A stretch of 64,000 nucleotides of DNA from Micromonospora craniellae (GCF_014764405.1 NZ_CP061725.1:6572001-6636000); one strand, 5' to 3'; shown: positions 35,539 to 44,332, counted from the stretch's first letter. Translations and numbers: made by a program. The notes: generated from the sequence alone by a model not told the origin.

Positions 35539-36365
35539 GTCTCCGGTTCCATCCGGGTCAGCCGGCCGTACAGCTCCGGCCGGCGGTCGCGCAGGAACGG
35601 ACGGCGACGGCGGGACAGGTCCACCAGGTCCAGGTCCACCTCGGCCACCGCGATGTCGTCCCGGTCGTCGGCGGCCTGGGCGAGTACGTCGCCGTTGGGG
35701 CCGTAGACCGCGCTGAGGCCGAAGTACTCCTTGGTCCCCTCGGTGCCGACCCGGTTCGCGCAGATCACGAAGAGCCCGTTGAACACGGCGTGGGCCCGCA
35801 GCTCCAACTGGAACACCTCGCGCATCGGCGCGCTCGCGGAGGCGACCGGCACGCAGAGCACCGAGCCGCCACGCAGGGCCACCACGCGGCTGAGTTCGGG
35901 GAAGTGCCGCTCGTAGCAGATGATGGTGCCGACCCCGGTCTCCCCGGTCTGCACCACGTCGGGCTCGGTGCCGCCCGGCTGGAAGTAGAACTTCTCCGGG
36001 AAGCCGTTGGAGAACGGCAGGTGCGACTTGCGGTACACCGACCTCAGTTCACCGTCGACGTAGGTGCAGGCGGTGTTGTGGTAGACACCGGGGACCTGGC
36101 CCGCCTCGAAGATCGACGAGACGACCGTCATCCGGTGCCGCTTCGACCGCTCGGCCGCCATCCGGTTCGACGGACCGTCGAGCCCCTCGGCGTACCGGAA
36201 GTAGTCCAGGTCGGGCTCGGGTTGGACGAACGGCACCGCGAAGAGCTCCGGCAGCAGCAGGATGCGGGTGCCCTGGTCGGCGGCGGCGTCGATCAGGTCG
36301 GCGGCGCGGCCGATCGTCTCGGTGCGGTCGTCGGTGGCGCGGAGTTGCAGGGCGGCGAGTTTCAC
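35535..36365 (-). CDS. Nitrilase-superfamily amidohydrolase, probable beta-ureidopropionase
   Basis: 276-residue carbon-nitrogen hydrolase. The Glu-Lys-Cys triad is visible: RILLLPELFAVPF, SVYRKSHLPFSNGFPEKFYF and GVGTIICYERHFPELSR. The tyrosine- and phenylalanine-rich segments match N-carbamoyl-beta-alanine / N-carbamoylputrescine amidohydrolases. With dihydropyrimidinase upstream in the operon, hydrolysis of N-carbamoyl-beta-alanine to beta-alanine, CO2 and ammonia is the likely reaction. The start is GTG 36365 (GTG AAA CTC), overlapping the stop of the small coupled ORF upstream; the end overlaps cofC. Confidence 0.88.
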   Translation of the reverse strand: MKLAALQLRATDDRTETIGRAADLIDAAADQGTRILLLPELFAVPFVQPEPDLDYFRYAEGLDGPSNRMAAERSKRHRMTVVSSIFEAGQVPGVYHNTACTYVDGELRSVYRKSHLPFSNGFPEKFYFQPGGTEPDVVQTGETGVGTIICYERHFPELSRVVALRGGSVLCVPVASASAPMREVFQLELRAHAVFNGLFVICANRVGTEGTKEYFGLSAVYGPNGDVLAQAADDRDDIAVAEVDLDLVDLSRRRRPFLRDRRPELYGRLTRMEPET

Positions 36366-36481
36366 GCGGGGACCTTTCCGACCGCCGGGGCGAGGCCGCT
36401 CAGAGCCAGCCCCGAACGGGTCTTGTACCGCTTGTTGACGCTGATCAGGACTGCGGTCAGGGGTTCCAGTTGGCGGGTCAT
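36362..36481 (-). CDS. 39-residue small protein coupled by 4-nt overlaps on both sides
   Basis: An ATG at 36481 forms an ATGA overlap with the stop of the luciferase-like oxidoreductase gene. The TGA at 36362 forms a GTGA overlap with the start of the amidohydrolase gene. The product begins MTRQLEPLTAVLISVNKRYK and ends with a Leu/Ala/Gly-rich TRSGLALSGLAPAVGKVPA; it is basic, with no signal or membrane helix. I do not recognise a family. Exact coupling at both ends, in an operon where such overlaps are the rule, is the reason to call it a gene rather than a spacer. It could be a small subunit or regulator of a neighbour, or simply a translational bridge between the two genes. Confidence 0.6.
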   Translation of the reverse strand: MTRQLEPLTAVLISVNKRYKTRSGLALSGLAPAVGKVPA

Positions 36482-37485
36482 CCCTTCGCGGCCTGGGCCA
36501 GCCGGGTGAGGGTCTGCTCCTTGTCGCCGAGCGTGGAGATGATCGGGCAGCGCACCCCCGCCTCCTGGTACGCCTGGAGCTTCTGGAAGGCGTCGTCGGT
36601 GGTGCCGCAGGCGGTGACGTTCTGCACCAGGCTGTTGGGGACCAGGTGCATCGCCCGCTTGATGTCCTCCGGCGTGGCGGGCCAGCCGGCGATCTCCTGC
36701 AACCGGTCGACGAGTTCCCGCTCCACCCCGCAGTGCTCCGCGATGTGCGGCTGCTGGCACAGGTAGAGGGTGAGGAACGCCTTGCAGGCGTCGATGGCCT
36801 CCTGCGGATCGGCGTCGTTGACGCTGCACGAGACGATCTGGGTCAGGTCGATGGCGTCGCGGCGGTCAGTCCGCTTGGCCAGGCCACGGCCGATCGCCTC
36901 CCGGGCACCCACCATGTACGACGGCGGAAGCAGGAAGTCCATGTGCACGCCGTCGCTGATCTCCCCGGCGAGTTCGAGCATCCGGGGACCGACCGCGCCG
37001 ATGTAGATCGGGATGTCGACCGGCTTGTTCTCCCGGTACATGCTGTCGAAGCGCACGTCCTGCATCTGCACGAACTCGCCGTCGAAGTTGACGACCTCGT
37101 TGCGGAAGAACGCCTGGAGCACGCCGATGTACTCGCGCATCGACTTGAGCGGCTTGGACAGCGGCTGGCCGACCTTGGTCGCCAGCGGCTCCCACCAGGC
37201 GCCGATGCCCAGGATGGCCCGGCCCGGCGCGACCTCGTCCAGCGTCTTGAAGGTGACCGCCATCAGGGCCGCGTTGCGACTCTTGTTGTTGACCACACCG
37301 GTGCCGATCTTCACGTTCCGCGTCTTGCTCGCGATGATCGCCGCCGGGACGATGCCGTCGCGGGCGAGTCGTCCCTCGGCGACCCAGACGGACTCGAACC
37401 CGTTCTGGTCGGCGAACTCAGCCTGCCAGTAGGTCTGTTCCAGGCTGAGTCGCTCACCGACGTGGATACCCAGGGGAAGTGTCAT
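36478..37485 (-). CDS. LLM-class F420-dependent oxidoreductase (TIGR03842-like)
   Basis: 335-residue luciferase-like (beta/alpha)8 oxidoreductase related to methylenetetrahydromethanopterin reductase. Characteristic segments: MTLPLGIHVGERLSLEQTYW at the start, NGFESVWVAEGRLARDG, KIGTGVVNNKSRNAALMAV, GRAILGIGAWWEPLATKVG and IYIGAVGPRMLELAGEISDG. These suggest an F420 rather than FMN user, and cofC lies three genes downstream in the same unit. In this operon it takes the place where a dihydropyrimidine dehydrogenase would be expected. Redox of a pyrimidine or hydantoin-like ring with F420 is inferred, not shown. ATG 37485 follows GGAGCTGGACAG. Confidence 0.87.
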   Translation of the reverse strand: MTLPLGIHVGERLSLEQTYWQAEFADQNGFESVWVAEGRLARDGIVPAAIIASKTRNVKIGTGVVNNKSRNAALMAVTFKTLDEVAPGRAILGIGAWWEPLATKVGQPLSKPLKSMREYIGVLQAFFRNEVVNFDGEFVQMQDVRFDSMYRENKPVDIPIYIGAVGPRMLELAGEISDGVHMDFLLPPSYMVGAREAIGRGLAKRTDRRDAIDLTQIVSCSVNDADPQEAIDACKAFLTLYLCQQPHIAEHCGVERELVDRLQEIAGWPATPEDIKRAMHLVPNSLVQNVTACGTTDDAFQKLQAYQEAGVRCPIISTLGDKEQTLTRLAQAAKG

Positions 37486-37527
37486 CTGTCCAGCTCCGCT
37501 CGTACGTGGTGCAGGGGATTCGGTGGG

Positions 37528-38943
37528 TCAGTGCAGACGCGGCGCGGCGCGGGTCAGGAAGGCGCCCCGGCCGGGGGTGTCGGTCCGCAGGCCGTCCGGG
37601 TCGACGAGGTGCTCGCCCCGGGAGAAGACGTGCACGGGTCGACCGGTCACGCGCATGCCCTCGTAGATGTTGTAGTCGGTGCGTGTGTGCGAGCCCGCCG
37701 CCGTGATCACGTGGTCGGCGGCCGGGTCCCAGATCACCAGGTCGGCGTCCGCTCCGACCGCGACGACGCCCTTGCGGGGGAACAGGCCGAACAGCTTGGC
37801 CGGGCGGGCGGCGACCAGGTCCACGAAGCGGCACGGGTCGATCACCCCGCTCACCACGCCGGACTGCCAGAGGACCATCAGTCGGTCCTCGACGCCGGGG
37901 ACCCCGTTGGGCACCTTCGGGAAGTAGCCGGGGCTGCGCAGCTTCTGCGGCGGCAGGTCCTCGGGTTGGTGCAGGCAGAAACCGGCGTGGTCGGTGGCGA
38001 CGGTGGACAGAGCGCCGGTGGCGAGCATCCGCCAGAGGCCGTCCTGGTTGCTGCGTTCCCGGATCGGCGGGGAGCAGACGTACGCGGCGGCCCGCTCCCC
38101 CAGGTCGGCGTAGTCCTCGTAGGCCACCACGAGGTACTGCGGACAGGTCTCGCCGTAGACCCGTGACCCGGCGGCCCGGGCCTGGCTGATCTCGTCGGCC
38201 GCCGCCGCGCTGGACACGTGCACCACGTACAGCGGTGTGCCGATGCTGTCGGCGAGCACGACCGCGCGATGCACCGCCTCGGCCTCGGAGTCGTGCCCGT
38301 GCGCCCGCATGTGGAAGCTCTCGGCGGTCCGGCCGCTGTCCACCAGGCGCCGCACCTCCCGGGCCACCATGTGGCCGTTCTCGGCGTGCACCATCGGCAG
38401 CACGTCGAGGTCGCGGGCCAGTTCGAAGCCGTCGAGCAGTTCGTCGTCGTCGACCATCTGGCCCGGATAGGCCATGAAGAACTTCCAGCTGGTCGCGCCC
38501 TCTCCGACCAGCCGGCGCAGGTCGTCGAGGACGTCCGGCTGGGCGGCGCGGGGCGGGACGATGGCGTGCAGGCCGACATCCACCACGGCCTTGGCGGCGG
38601 CCGTGTCCCGCCGCCGCAGGTACGTGTCGTACAGCGTCCGGTCGGGTTCCTTCTTGACGAAGTCGATGACCGTGGTGGTGCCGCCGCACGCCGCCGCGAC
38701 CGTCCCGCTGTGGAAGTCGTCGGCGGTGTGGGTGCTGAAGCCGTCGACCGGGTACTCCAGGTGGGTGTGCGCGTCGATGCCACCGGGCATGACCAGCTTG
38801 CCGGTCGCGTCCACCACGTGGTCGGCGGTCCAGTCCGTGCCGGTGCCGAGGGCGACGATCCGGCCGTCGCGTACCAGCACGTCGGCGCGGATCGCGGCGT
38901 CGGCGTTGACGACCGTGCCGTTGGTGATCAGCGTCGTCGGCAT
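37528..38943 (-). CDS. hydA: Dihydropyrimidinase / D-hydantoinase
   Basis: Opens the ring of 5,6-dihydrouracil or related hydantoins to N-carbamoyl-beta-amino acids. The 471-residue amidohydrolase shows the metal centre in order: MPGGIDAHTHLEYP (HxH), ATSWKFFMAYPGQ with the Lys that is carboxylated, VHAENGHM, LYVVHVSSAAAAD, and the catalytic Asp in STVATDHAGF. NGVPGVEDRLMVLW and NIYEGMRVTGRPVHVFSRG are typical of dihydropyrimidinases. It lies between the aminotransferase gene and the F420-type oxidoreductase gene in one leftward unit. Confidence 0.93.
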   Translation of the reverse strand: MPTTLITNGTVVNADAAIRADVLVRDGRIVALGTGTDWTADHVVDATGKLVMPGGIDAHTHLEYPVDGFSTHTADDFHSGTVAAACGGTTTVIDFVKKEPDRTLYDTYLRRRDTAAAKAVVDVGLHAIVPPRAAQPDVLDDLRRLVGEGATSWKFFMAYPGQMVDDDELLDGFELARDLDVLPMVHAENGHMVAREVRRLVDSGRTAESFHMRAHGHDSEAEAVHRAVVLADSIGTPLYVVHVSSAAAADEISQARAAGSRVYGETCPQYLVVAYEDYADLGERAAAYVCSPPIRERSNQDGLWRMLATGALSTVATDHAGFCLHQPEDLPPQKLRSPGYFPKVPNGVPGVEDRLMVLWQSGVVSGVIDPCRFVDLVAARPAKLFGLFPRKGVVAVGADADLVIWDPAADHVITAAGSHTRTDYNIYEGMRVTGRPVHVFSRGEHLVDPDGLRTDTPGRGAFLTRAAPRLH

Positions 38944-38991
38944 CGTGCCTCTCCTCTCCCCGGCGGGTCTGTCACCCGCCGCGCCGTCGCC

Positions 38992-40347
38992 TCAGTTCTG
39001 GTAGTGCTCGTCGGCGAGGTCGAGCACCTCGTCGAGGACGCCGAGCGCGAGGTCGATCTCCTCGGCGTTGATGATCAGTGGTGGGGTCAGCCGCAGGACG
39101 TTGAAGTTGGCGGTCAGGTAGACGCCCCGCTGCATCGCGGCCTTGAGCAGCCGGCCGACCGGTGCGGCGGCGGCTCCCTTGGCGTTGAACGGCACAAGCG
39201 GTTCCCGGGTGTCGCGGTCGCGGACCAGCTCCACGCCGTAGAACAGCCCCCGGCCCCGGATCTCGCCGATGCTCGGGTGGCGTCCGGCCAGCTCGGCCAG
39301 ACCGGCACCGAGCCGCTCCCCCATCGCCCGGGCGTTGTCCACCACGCCCTCGTCCTGCATGATCCGCAGGGATGCCACGCCAGAGGCGCAGGCTAGTGGG
39401 TGCCCGGCGTACGTCAGGCCGCCCCAGAACATGTTGTCGCGCAGCCACTCGGAGATCCGGGCGGAGACCGTCATCGCGCCGAGCGGCACGTACCCGGAGT
39501 TCAGCCCCTTGGCGGTGGTGAGGATGTCCGGCACCACGTCCCAGTGGTCGCAGGCGAACCACTCGCCGGTACGCCCGAACCCCGCCATCACCTCGTCGAA
39601 GATGAGCAGGATGCCGTACCGGTCGCAGACCTCCCGCAACGACCTCAGGTATCCGTCGGGCGGGTAGAGCAGCCCGTTCGTGCCGGTGACCGGCTCGACG
39701 ATCACGGCGGCGACGGTCTCCGGGTTCTCGTACCGGAGGATCTCCTCCAGGTGCGGGCCGCCGGAGCAGACCGGGCACGGGTCGGGGTGCCCGGCCGGGC
39801 AGCGGTAGGTGTACGGGTCGAGCATCCGCACCACGCCGCTCATCCCCGGCTCAGCCGCCCACCGGCGCGGGTCGCCGGTCAGCGACATCGCGCCCGCCGT
39901 GGCGCCGTGGTACGAACGGTACCGGGCGATGACCTTCTGTCGGCCGGTGACGTGCCGGGCCAGCCGGACGGCGTTCTCGTTGGCCGCCGCGCCGCCGGTG
40001 GTGAAGAAGCTCATCTTGAGGTCACCGGGGGTGAGCCCGGCCATCATCTCGGCCAGTTCCGCCCGGGACCGCTCGGCGAAGCCGGGTCCGATGTAGCAGA
40101 GCTGTTCGGCCTGGGCGCGGATCGCCTCGACCAGTCGGGGGTGCTGGTGGCCCAGGTTCAGGTTGACCAGTTGGGACTGGAAGTCGAGGTACCGGCGGCC
40201 GTCGTAGTCCCAGAACCACGAACCGGATCCGCCGGCCACGGGGATGGGGTCGAGCTTGCCCTGCACCGACCAGGAGTGGATGACGTACTCCTTGTCGACC
40301 TGCTTGAGCCGGGCGCTGGTCCAGGTGGTGGTGTCGGTGATGGTCAT
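38992..40347 (-). CDS. Class III aminotransferase, likely beta-alanine/omega-amino acid type
   Basis: 451-residue PLP enzyme of aminotransferase class III. It shows SFFTTGGAAANENAVRLAR for the phosphate-binding region, KVIARYRSYHGAT, VIVEPVTGTNGL, LIFDEVMAGFGRTGEW with the PLP-nitrogen Asp, and the Schiff-base Lys in ILTTAKGLNSGYVPLGAM. Given hydA and the amidohydrolase in the same operon, transfer of the amino group of beta-alanine or 3-aminoisobutyrate to a keto acid is the best guess; the semialdehyde product could then go to the dehydrogenase at 41934-43418. An insert CPAGHPDPCPVCSGG adds three Cys and one His that may be a structural metal site. Confidence 0.9.
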   Translation of the reverse strand: MTITDTTTWTSARLKQVDKEYVIHSWSVQGKLDPIPVAGGSGSWFWDYDGRRYLDFQSQLVNLNLGHQHPRLVEAIRAQAEQLCYIGPGFAERSRAELAEMMAGLTPGDLKMSFFTTGGAAANENAVRLARHVTGRQKVIARYRSYHGATAGAMSLTGDPRRWAAEPGMSGVVRMLDPYTYRCPAGHPDPCPVCSGGPHLEEILRYENPETVAAVIVEPVTGTNGLLYPPDGYLRSLREVCDRYGILLIFDEVMAGFGRTGEWFACDHWDVVPDILTTAKGLNSGYVPLGAMTVSARISEWLRDNMFWGGLTYAGHPLACASGVASLRIMQDEGVVDNARAMGERLGAGLAELAGRHPSIGEIRGRGLFYGVELVRDRDTREPLVPFNAKGAAAAPVGRLLKAAMQRGVYLTANFNVLRLTPPLIINAEEIDLALGVLDEVLDLADEHYQN

Positions 40348-40377
40348 CGGCTGGCTCCGTCCCGTCGCGCGCTGGGG

Positions 40378-40941
40378 TCAGTTGCTCTTGAGCTCGGCGC
40401 CGAAGGCGGCGAGGCGGGCCAGCGGGCGTCCGGTGTTCGACGCGGCGCAGACCACGAGGATCTCCCGGGGGCGGGGCACGTCGGCCACCTGGAGGGTCAC
40501 CGTCTGGTGGTGCGAGCGGGTCTTCGAGTCCAGCTTGTGCTTGAGGGGGATGTCGATCGGGCTGCCGGGCACGCCGACCTTCTCGGCGGCGGGCAGCAGC
40601 TCGGTGCCACCGGCGGCCGTCCGGAAGACGTTGCCGAAACGCAGGTTGTGGATCAGCGCCGAGCCGTGCTCGACCTCGCCGTCGATGCCGACGAGCGCGG
40701 CCTTGCCGAACGCCTCGACCTCGGCACCGAGCAGTTCGACGCAGGCGGGGCCGACCAGCTCGCCGATCTCCTGGCCGATCTCGTCGGCCAGGGTGACCAG
40801 GTCCTGCACGTACTCGCTGGGGTAGGGATTCTCGATGACCACGCCGGCGAAGGCGACCCGGTGCACCGGCTGCACCGCTCTGCCGTTCTCCAGCCGCGTC
40901 TCTTCGAGGTGACGGATCAGCTTGCGAACCCGGATGCTCAC
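40378..40941 (-). CDS. Amino acid synthesis family protein (PF06684-like)
   Basis: 187 residues with the family features RHLEETRLENGRAVQPVHRV, VAFAGVVIENPYPSEYVQDL, the charge-paired central GKAALVGIDGEVEHGSALIH and DIPLKHKLDSKTRSHHQTVT. The biochemical role of this family is not established to my knowledge; here it heads the hydA operon. GTG 40941 is preferred to GTG 40947 because AAGGAG lies at proper spacing before it. The operator palindromes at 40956-40982 are about 15 nt upstream of the start, so the transcript is short-leadered and the regulator would block the promoter directly. Confidence 0.8.
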   Translation of the reverse strand: MSIRVRKLIRHLEETRLENGRAVQPVHRVAFAGVVIENPYPSEYVQDLVTLADEIGQEIGELVGPACVELLGAEVEAFGKAALVGIDGEVEHGSALIHNLRFGNVFRTAAGGTELLPAAEKVGVPGSPIDIPLKHKLDSKTRSHHQTVTLQVADVPRPREILVVCAASNTGRPLARLAAFGAELKSN

Positions 40942-40955
40942 GATCACTCCTTAGT

Positions 40956-40982
40956 GGTTCATTGGATGAACCATCGGTTCAT
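40956..40982. promoter_or_regulatory. Overlapping operator palindromes upstream of the hydA operon
   Basis: Three alternating half-sites: GGTTCAT (40956-40962), ATGAACC (40966-40972), GGTTCAT (40976-40982). The inner pair reads TGAAC-CATCG-GTTCA, the same spacing as at 48263-48277 ahead of the transporter operon. The IclR-family protein encoded at 43477-44268 is the natural candidate to bind here. Confidence 0.7.
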
Positions 40983-41070
40983 ATCCTGGCGTTGCAGAGG
41001 GAGCGAGTCAATAGCCCCCAGGGACGTATCCGGCTATCCGGCGAGGGTCACCTCTCGCCGTCCACGCAGG

Positions 41071-41940
41071 TCAGCACGGTGACGGCAGCACCGCTGGCAC
41101 GGCCTGGTCACCGGTCACATAGAGATCGGTCCGCCGGTCGGCCAGCGGTTGATTGAACGGGTTGTGCCACCGTTGCGCCCGCGTACCGACCAGGTCCACC
41201 TCGGCCAGCACGAGTTCCTCGCGGTCCCCGCTGGCCGGGCCGGCGATCGGCCAGCCGTCCGGTCCGACCAGGACGGACCGGCCGACGAAGGGCTGGCCGT
41301 TCTCCACCCCGATCCGGCTGATCCCGGCGACGTAGCACTGGTTGGAGTGCGCCCCGGTCATGCACATCAGGTTCGCCATCGCGGGCACCGCCGTCGGCTG
41401 CCCCGGCACCGGCACCCAGTTCGACGGCAGCACCACCAGATCGGCGCCCTGCAACGCGGCGCTGCGGAACGTCTCGGGGAACCAGGCGTCGTAACAGATC
41501 CCGATGCCGATCCGGCCCAGTGGCGTGTCGTAGACCGGGAAGCCGTCGTCGTTGCGGTCGTAGATCTCCTTCTCGTCGTTCCACAGGTGCGCCTTGCGGA
41601 ACGTGCCGACGTGACCGGTCGGACCGAGCAGCACCGCCGAGTTGAAGATCCGGTCGCCGTTCCGCTCGGTCACCCCACCCACGATCCACAGGTCCAGTTC
41701 GGCGGCGAGCCGCGCCCACGCGGTGACCGTCGGCCCGTCCGGCACCGGCTGGGCGTACCGGGCGGCCTCCACCCGGTCGGCGAAGACGTACCCCGCTGAT
41801 GCTGCCTCGGGCAGCACCACGAGTCGGGCACCCCGGTCGGCCGCCGCCCTGATCCAGCCACACGTGCTGGCGATGTTCGCCGCGATGTCGCCGAAGACCG
41901 GCGCCATCTGCGCCCCGGCGAGCAGGAAGCGGGTCACCAT
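41071..41940 (-). CDS. Nitrilase-superfamily carbon-nitrogen hydrolase
   Basis: 289-residue hydrolase, second of its fold in the locus. The catalytic residues are Glu in RLVVLPEAASAGYVFADR, Lys in GTFRKAHLWNDEKE and Cys in IGIGICYDAWFPETFRS. It is distinct from the 35535-36365 protein in length and active-site context, so a different N-carbamoyl or amide substrate is likely. ATG 41940 overlaps the dehydrogenase stop as ATGGTGA; GTG 41937 is the alternative. It is last in the transporter-side unit. Exact substrate unknown. Confidence 0.87.
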   Translation of the reverse strand: MVTRFLLAGAQMAPVFGDIAANIASTCGWIRAAADRGARLVVLPEAASAGYVFADRVEAARYAQPVPDGPTVTAWARLAAELDLWIVGGVTERNGDRIFNSAVLLGPTGHVGTFRKAHLWNDEKEIYDRNDDGFPVYDTPLGRIGIGICYDAWFPETFRSAALQGADLVVLPSNWVPVPGQPTAVPAMANLMCMTGAHSNQCYVAGISRIGVENGQPFVGRSVLVGPDGWPIAGPASGDREELVLAEVDLVGTRAQRWHNPFNQPLADRRTDLYVTGDQAVPAVLPSPC

Positions 41941-43418
41941 TGCGCCCGCACCGCCGCGTACTTGACGGTGAGGTACTCGTCGATGCCGACCGTCCCGCCC
42001 TCGCGTCCCAGGCCGGACTGCTTGACACCGCCGAAGGGCGCCGCCGGGTTGGAGATGACGCCCTGGTTGAGCCCCACCATCCCGCTCTCCAACCGCTCGG
42101 TCACCCGCAGTCCACGACCCAGGTTCTCGGTGAAGACGTACGCGGCCAGGCCGTACTCGGAGTCGTTGGCCAGACCAACCGCCTCGTCCTCGTCGTCGAA
42201 GGCCACCACCGGGGCGACCGGGCCGAAGATCTCCTCGCGGACGCACCGGGCCCCGTCCGGCACCCCGGACAGCACGGTCGGCGCGAAGAAGTGCCCCGCC
42301 CCGGCGATCGGCCCGCCACCGGTGACGACCGCCGCACCGGCCTGCGTGGCGTCGGCGACCAGTTCGGCGACCGAGGCGACGGCCACCCCGTCGATGAGCG
42401 GCCCCACGTCGGTCGACGGGTCCAGCCCGTGCCCGACCCGCAGCTCGCCGAGCCGCGCGGCGAGCGCCTCGACGAAACGCGGCGCCACCGACCGGTGTAC
42501 GTAGAACCGGTTCGCGGCGGTGCACGCCTCACCGACGTTTCGCATCTTGGCCTGGACCGCCCCCTCGACGGCCAGGTCCAGGTCGGCGTCGGCGAAGACC
42601 AGGAACGGCGCGTTCCCGCCCAGTTCCATCGAGGTGCGCAGCACCCGCTCGGCGGACTGGGCCAGCAGGGTGCGGCCGACCGGGGTCGAGCCGGTGAACG
42701 ACAGCTTGCGCAGCCGCTCGTCGGTGAGCAGGGCCGAGGTGACCCGCCCGGACTGCGAGGTGGTGATCACGTTGACCACGCCCCGGGGCAGGCCCGCCTC
42801 CTCCAGGATCCGGACCAACGCCAACATGGACAGTGGTGTCTGCTTGGCGGGCTTGACCACGACGGTGCACCCGGCCGCCAGGGCGGGACCGATCTTGCGG
42901 GTACCCATCGCCATCGGGAAGTTCCACGGGGTCACCAGCAGGCAGGGGCCGACCGGTTGGCGCATCACCACGACCCGCGAGTTGCCGCCCGGCGCCGGCA
43001 GGTAGCCGCCGTCGATGCGGACCGCCTCCTCGGCGAACCAGCGCAGGAACTCGGCGGCGTAACTCACCTCGGCCTGGGACTCGGCGAACGCCTTGCCCAT
43101 CTCCAGGGTCATCATCCGGGCCAGGTCGTCGCGGCGCTCGATGATCAGGTCGAACGCCCGGCGCAACACCTCGCCCCGCTCCCGGGGCGGCGTCGCGGCC
43201 CACCCGGCCTGGGCGCGGGCGGCGGCGGCCAGCGCGTCCCGCCCGTCCTCGACCGAGGCGTCCGCCACCTCGGCGATGGTCGTGCCGGTCGCCGGGTCCT
43301 CCACGGGCAGGACGGCGCCGTCCCGACCCGCGCGCCACTCACCGTCGACGTACAGCCCCTTGGGGGTCTTGTCGACCACCGTCAGTGCCGCCGCCAACAC
43401 CTCGGCTGGTACGGCCAT
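41934..43418 (-). CDS. NAD(P)-dependent aldehyde dehydrogenase, semialdehyde type
   Basis: 494-residue ALDH resembling succinate-semialdehyde dehydrogenases. It has LVTPWNFPMAMGTRKIGPAL, VVVKPAKQTPLSM, the Glu in SMELGGNAPFLVF and the catalytic Cys in NVGEACTAANRFYVH; FGGVKQSGLGREGG closes the fold. ATG 43418 follows GAAGGAGGAGACA, a strong site; upstream in-frame ATGs have none. In this locus it probably oxidises malonate semialdehyde or methylmalonate semialdehyde made by the aminotransferase. It belongs to the GabD rather than the CoA-acylating MmsA type by motif, which is a point to test. Confidence 0.9.
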   Translation of the reverse strand: MAVPAEVLAAALTVVDKTPKGLYVDGEWRAGRDGAVLPVEDPATGTTIAEVADASVEDGRDALAAAARAQAGWAATPPRERGEVLRRAFDLIIERRDDLARMMTLEMGKAFAESQAEVSYAAEFLRWFAEEAVRIDGGYLPAPGGNSRVVVMRQPVGPCLLVTPWNFPMAMGTRKIGPALAAGCTVVVKPAKQTPLSMLALVRILEEAGLPRGVVNVITTSQSGRVTSALLTDERLRKLSFTGSTPVGRTLLAQSAERVLRTSMELGGNAPFLVFADADLDLAVEGAVQAKMRNVGEACTAANRFYVHRSVAPRFVEALAARLGELRVGHGLDPSTDVGPLIDGVAVASVAELVADATQAGAAVVTGGGPIAGAGHFFAPTVLSGVPDGARCVREEIFGPVAPVVAFDDEDEAVGLANDSEYGLAAYVFTENLGRGLRVTERLESGMVGLNQGVISNPAAPFGGVKQSGLGREGGTVGIDEYLTVKYAAVRAQW

Positions 43419-43476
43419 TGTCTCCTCCTTCACCGCACGCGTCGCCATGGACGAGCCGGTGCGGTCGGCGGGTGCC

Positions 43477-44268
43477 CTAGCGTCTGGCGAAGGCACTCGG
43501 AATGTCGATGTCTGCGTTACTGAGCAGGTCGGTGAGCTGCCGGGCCGCCTTGATCACCGACTCCGCCATGGTGTCGATGCGCTCGCGGGTGATCCGGTAC
43601 GTCGGCCCGCCGATCCAGACCGCGTACGGGGTGGTGCCGCGCAGCCGCACCGGCGCGGCGACCGACGCCGCCCCGACCTCAAGTTCGTCGTACGCGAAGG
43701 CGAACCCGCGTTCCCGGACCGCGTCCAACGAGGCCACGAAGGACTCCAGGTCACCCACCTCCGGCGGGGCGTGCTCGGCGAACTCCTCGGTGAAGTCCTC
43801 CCGCACCGACTCCGCGCTCAGGGCCGCCAGCAGCACCTTGCCGGTGGAGGTGGCCCAGACCGGCTGGGTACGGGGTACCGGCTTGAGCGTCTGCCCGATC
43901 AGCGACGGCCCCGGCACCTGGGCCACGACCATCACCTTCGGCGGCAGCAGCACGTCGAAGCCGGCGGTCTCCCGGGTCTCCTCGGCGAGGTTGCGCAGCA
44001 CCTCCCGCATGTGGCCGTAGGCGCCGCCGCCGTCGAGAAGTCCCCCCACGATGGAGAGCAGACCGAGGGAGACCCGGTAGCGACGGGTGATCGGATCCAG
44101 GGTGAGCCAGCTCTCCCGCTCCAGCACCGTCAGCACCCGGTAGCAGGTGGCCTTGGGGATGCCCGCCTCGCGGGCGACCTCGCTGAGCCCGACCCCTTCC
44201 GGGTGCGCCGCCACCGCCCGCAGGAGCCAGATCGTGCGTCGCACCAGGCCCGCCTCACTGGGCGCCAT
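43477..44268 (-). CDS. IclR-family transcriptional regulator
   Basis: 263 residues. The N-terminal winged helix-turn-helix GVGLSEVAREAGIPKATCYR (about 24-43) is followed by the GAF-like effector domain with the family signature WATSTGKVLLAALSAE and the final GASSVAAPV-type segment GAASVAAPVRLRG. ATG 44268 follows GGAGGTAGCG; an earlier in-frame start at 44370 lies across the terminator. It sits between the importer gene and the dehydrogenase gene and probably controls both units through the TGAAC-N5-GTTCA palindromes, with a pathway intermediate as effector. Confidence 0.92.
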   Translation of the reverse strand: MAPSEAGLVRRTIWLLRAVAAHPEGVGLSEVAREAGIPKATCYRVLTVLERESWLTLDPITRRYRVSLGLLSIVGGLLDGGGAYGHMREVLRNLAEETRETAGFDVLLPPKVMVVAQVPGPSLIGQTLKPVPRTQPVWATSTGKVLLAALSAESVREDFTEEFAEHAPPEVGDLESFVASLDAVRERGFAFAYDELEVGAASVAAPVRLRGTTPYAVWIGGPTYRITRERIDTMAESVIKAARQLTDLLSNADIDIPSAFARR

Positions 44269-44332
44269 CGCTACCTCCATCAATCGCCATCGGCCGGGGA
44301 TACGGCCCACATCTTGGCAGAAGCCATCGGCT

